From Streptomyces beijiangensis (lineage in GTDB: Bacteria > Actinomycetota > Actinomycetes > Streptomycetales > Streptomycetaceae): a DNA stretch of 41,755 nucleotides. Under the pieces are notes generated by a model. That model made no database searches, was not told where the DNA came from, and was given only the letters and a program-made list of their open reading frames with translations. This document shows, one piece after another, positions 40,684 to 41,755 of the stretch. Both the position numbers and the translations under genes were made by a program. The stretch is from the NCBI RefSeq assembly GCF_017315755.1, contig NZ_JAFLRJ010000146.1, positions 1-41,755 of the forward strand, given 5' to 3'. Each line of letters opens with the position of its first letter. The first letter of the stretch is position 1.

Positions 40684-41755
40684 CTACAGCCAGTCCCGCC
40701 GTTTGAAGATGACGTACAGACTCACGCAGACGATCCCCATCAGGCCGATCGCGAACGGGTAGCCGAACGCCCAGTTCAGCTCGGGCATGCTCTCGAAGTT
40801 CATGCCGTAGATCGTTCCCACCAGTGTGGGTGCGAAGAGGATGGCCGCCCACGACGAGATCTTCTTGATCTCCTCGTTCTGCTGGAAACCGGCCTCCGCG
40901 AGCGCCCGCATCTCCGCGTTCTGCTGCTGCGTGACGAGCGTGGCGTTGACCGTGAGGATCTCGGTGAGGGCCTGGCGGAAGCCGTCCACGCGTTCGCTGG
41001 TGTGCGTGACGTGGTCGGCGACGTCGCGCAGATAGCGCTGCAGTTCCTCGTCCGTGCCGTACTTGGCGAAGCCCGCCATCAGCGCGTGCAGCATCCCCAC
41101 CAGAGGGCGGGTCGCGCGCTGGAACTCCACCATTTCGCGGGAGAGTTCGTAGATACGGCGGGAGACCTCGGGGTCGCCGCTGAAGACCTCGGTCTCGATC
41201 TCGTCGACGTCGATCTGTACGCCCGTCACCACCGGCGCGTACCCGTCGACCACCGCGTCGAGGATCGCGTACAGCGCCGCCTCCGGGCCCAGGCCGAGCA
41301 GTTCCGGGGTCTCCTCCATCCGCTTGCGTACGGCGGAGAGGTCCGGGGCGGCGCCGTGGCGGACCGTGATCAGGAAGTCCTTGCCGACGAAGACATGCAA
41401 CTCGCCGAAGTCGACCTCCTCCTGGGCGTCCAGGTAGCGGGCCGCGCGCAGTACGACGAAGAGCGTGTCGCCGTAACGCTCCAGCTTGGGGCGCTGATGG
41501 GCCTCCAGGGCATCCTCGACGGCTAGCGGGTGGAGGTTGAACTCGGCGGCCAGGGAGAGGAGTTCGCGTTCGGACGGGCGGTGCAGGCCGATCCAGGCCA
41601 TGCCGTCCGGGTGTTCGCGCAGCTGGCGGAAGGTGTCGGCGAGCGAGGCGGGGGTCGAGACCCGGCGGCCGTCGCGGTAGAGCGCGGCCTGGACGACGCT
41701 TCCGTTGTCGTTCTGTACGAGGGGCTGCTCGGGGGGCTGCGGTGCCAGCGGTGTC
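40684..41755 (-). CDS. corA: CorA-family Mg2+/Co2+ transporter, 5' end outside window
   Basis: At least 357 residues; the frame is open to the window edge, with FRQLREHPDGMAWIGLHRPS marking the N-terminal domain. The C-end has the two CorA membrane helices: ISSWAAILFAPTLVGTIYGM with the selectivity motif YGMNFESMPEL, then FGYPFAIGLMGIVCVSLYVI and the basic end KRRDWL. It forms a pentameric Mg2+ channel in the cytoplasmic membrane. Downstream of its stop is the repeat-containing gap next to the integrase relic, so this gene probably lies at the border of the accessory region. Confidence 0.92.
   Translation of the reverse strand, partial: TPLAPQPPEQPLVQNDNGSVVQAALYRDGRRVSTPASLADTFRQLREHPDGMAWIGLHRPSERELLSLAAEFNLHPLAVEDALEAHQRPKLERYGDTLFVVLRAARYLDAQEEVDFGELHVFVGKDFLITVRHGAAPDLSAVRKRMEETPELLGLGPEAALYAILDAVVDGYAPVVTGVQIDVDEIETEVFSGDPEVSRRIYELSREMVEFQRATRPLVGMLHALMAGFAKYGTDEELQRYLRDVADHVTHTSERVDGFRQALTEILTVNATLVTQQQNAEMRALAEAGFQQNEEIKKISSWAAILFAPTLVGTIYGMNFESMPELNWAFGYPFAIGLMGIVCVSLYVIFKRRDWL

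Noticed and set aside
1..41755. CRISPR array, rRNA or tRNA genes
   Set aside because: No regularly spaced repeats and no rRNA or cloverleaf sequence noticed on reading both strands; a covariance-model search would be needed to exclude a tRNA fully.

Overview
The window reads as chromosome of a high-GC actinomycete, almost certainly Streptomyces or a close relative: strong G/C third-codon bias, GTG starts, AGGAG-type ribosome sites, mycothiol-type and DevR/DevS-type families, and scattered decayed insertion sequences of the kind found on Streptomyces chromosome arms. The species cannot be named from sequence alone.

Region 1 (1-6150): an amidase and an MFS transporter in one minus-strand operon, a TetR regulator, and a second, paralogous MFS transporter transcribed divergently from the regulator. 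Two different near-perfect palindromes sit in the two promoter gaps. Region 2 (6160-15260): seven minus-strand genes that read as one catabolic operon: a secreted PVADH/PQQ-type propeller, a sorbosone-dehydrogenase-like propeller, an EboD-type dehydroquinate-synthase homologue, an acyl-CoA ligase, a TetR regulator, an APH-fold phosphotransferase and an aldehyde dehydrogenase. A promoter with an overlapping palindrome lies in front of it. Region 3 (15600-19700): an NTF2-like protein, a secreted R61-type DD-peptidase/esterase, a mycothiol-dependent isomerase-family gene broken by one amber codon, and an IS5-type transposase stub.

Region 4 (19700-33160) is a hypoxia/dormancy island equivalent to the mycobacterial DosR regulon and the Streptomyces Osd region: membrane-anchored Mrr nuclease, DUF1003 protein, then doxX - CBS/BON - flavodoxin - Rv1733c-like - cNMP-domain protein - DevR-type regulator, facing a DevS-type GAF/GAF histidine kinase, a small membrane protein, a DUF2180 zinc protein, two tandem universal stress proteins and a phosphoketolase. 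Copies of a 14-bp palindrome, GGGCC-N4-GGCCC, with the geometry of the DevR box, lie in front of several of these genes. At three promoters the box-to-(-10) distance is the same.

Region 5 (33160-40340) is flanked by wreckage (TOBE-domain stub, frameshifted IS630 transposase, IS1182-type transposase tail, multiply deleted tyrosine integrase). It carries a small protein plus PAS-PP2C phosphatase pair, then the most unusual locus: a GNAT/LuxI-fold acyltransferase half (apparently frameshifted), fused to an Rv1355c-like ThiF/E1 adenylation domain and an acyl carrier protein, followed with ATGA overlap by a KASIII enzyme. This looks like a compact, uncharacterised acyl-conjugate biosynthesis system. 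Region 6 (40680-41755) is a CorA-type Mg2+ channel that runs off the window. No rRNA, tRNA or CRISPR array was seen.
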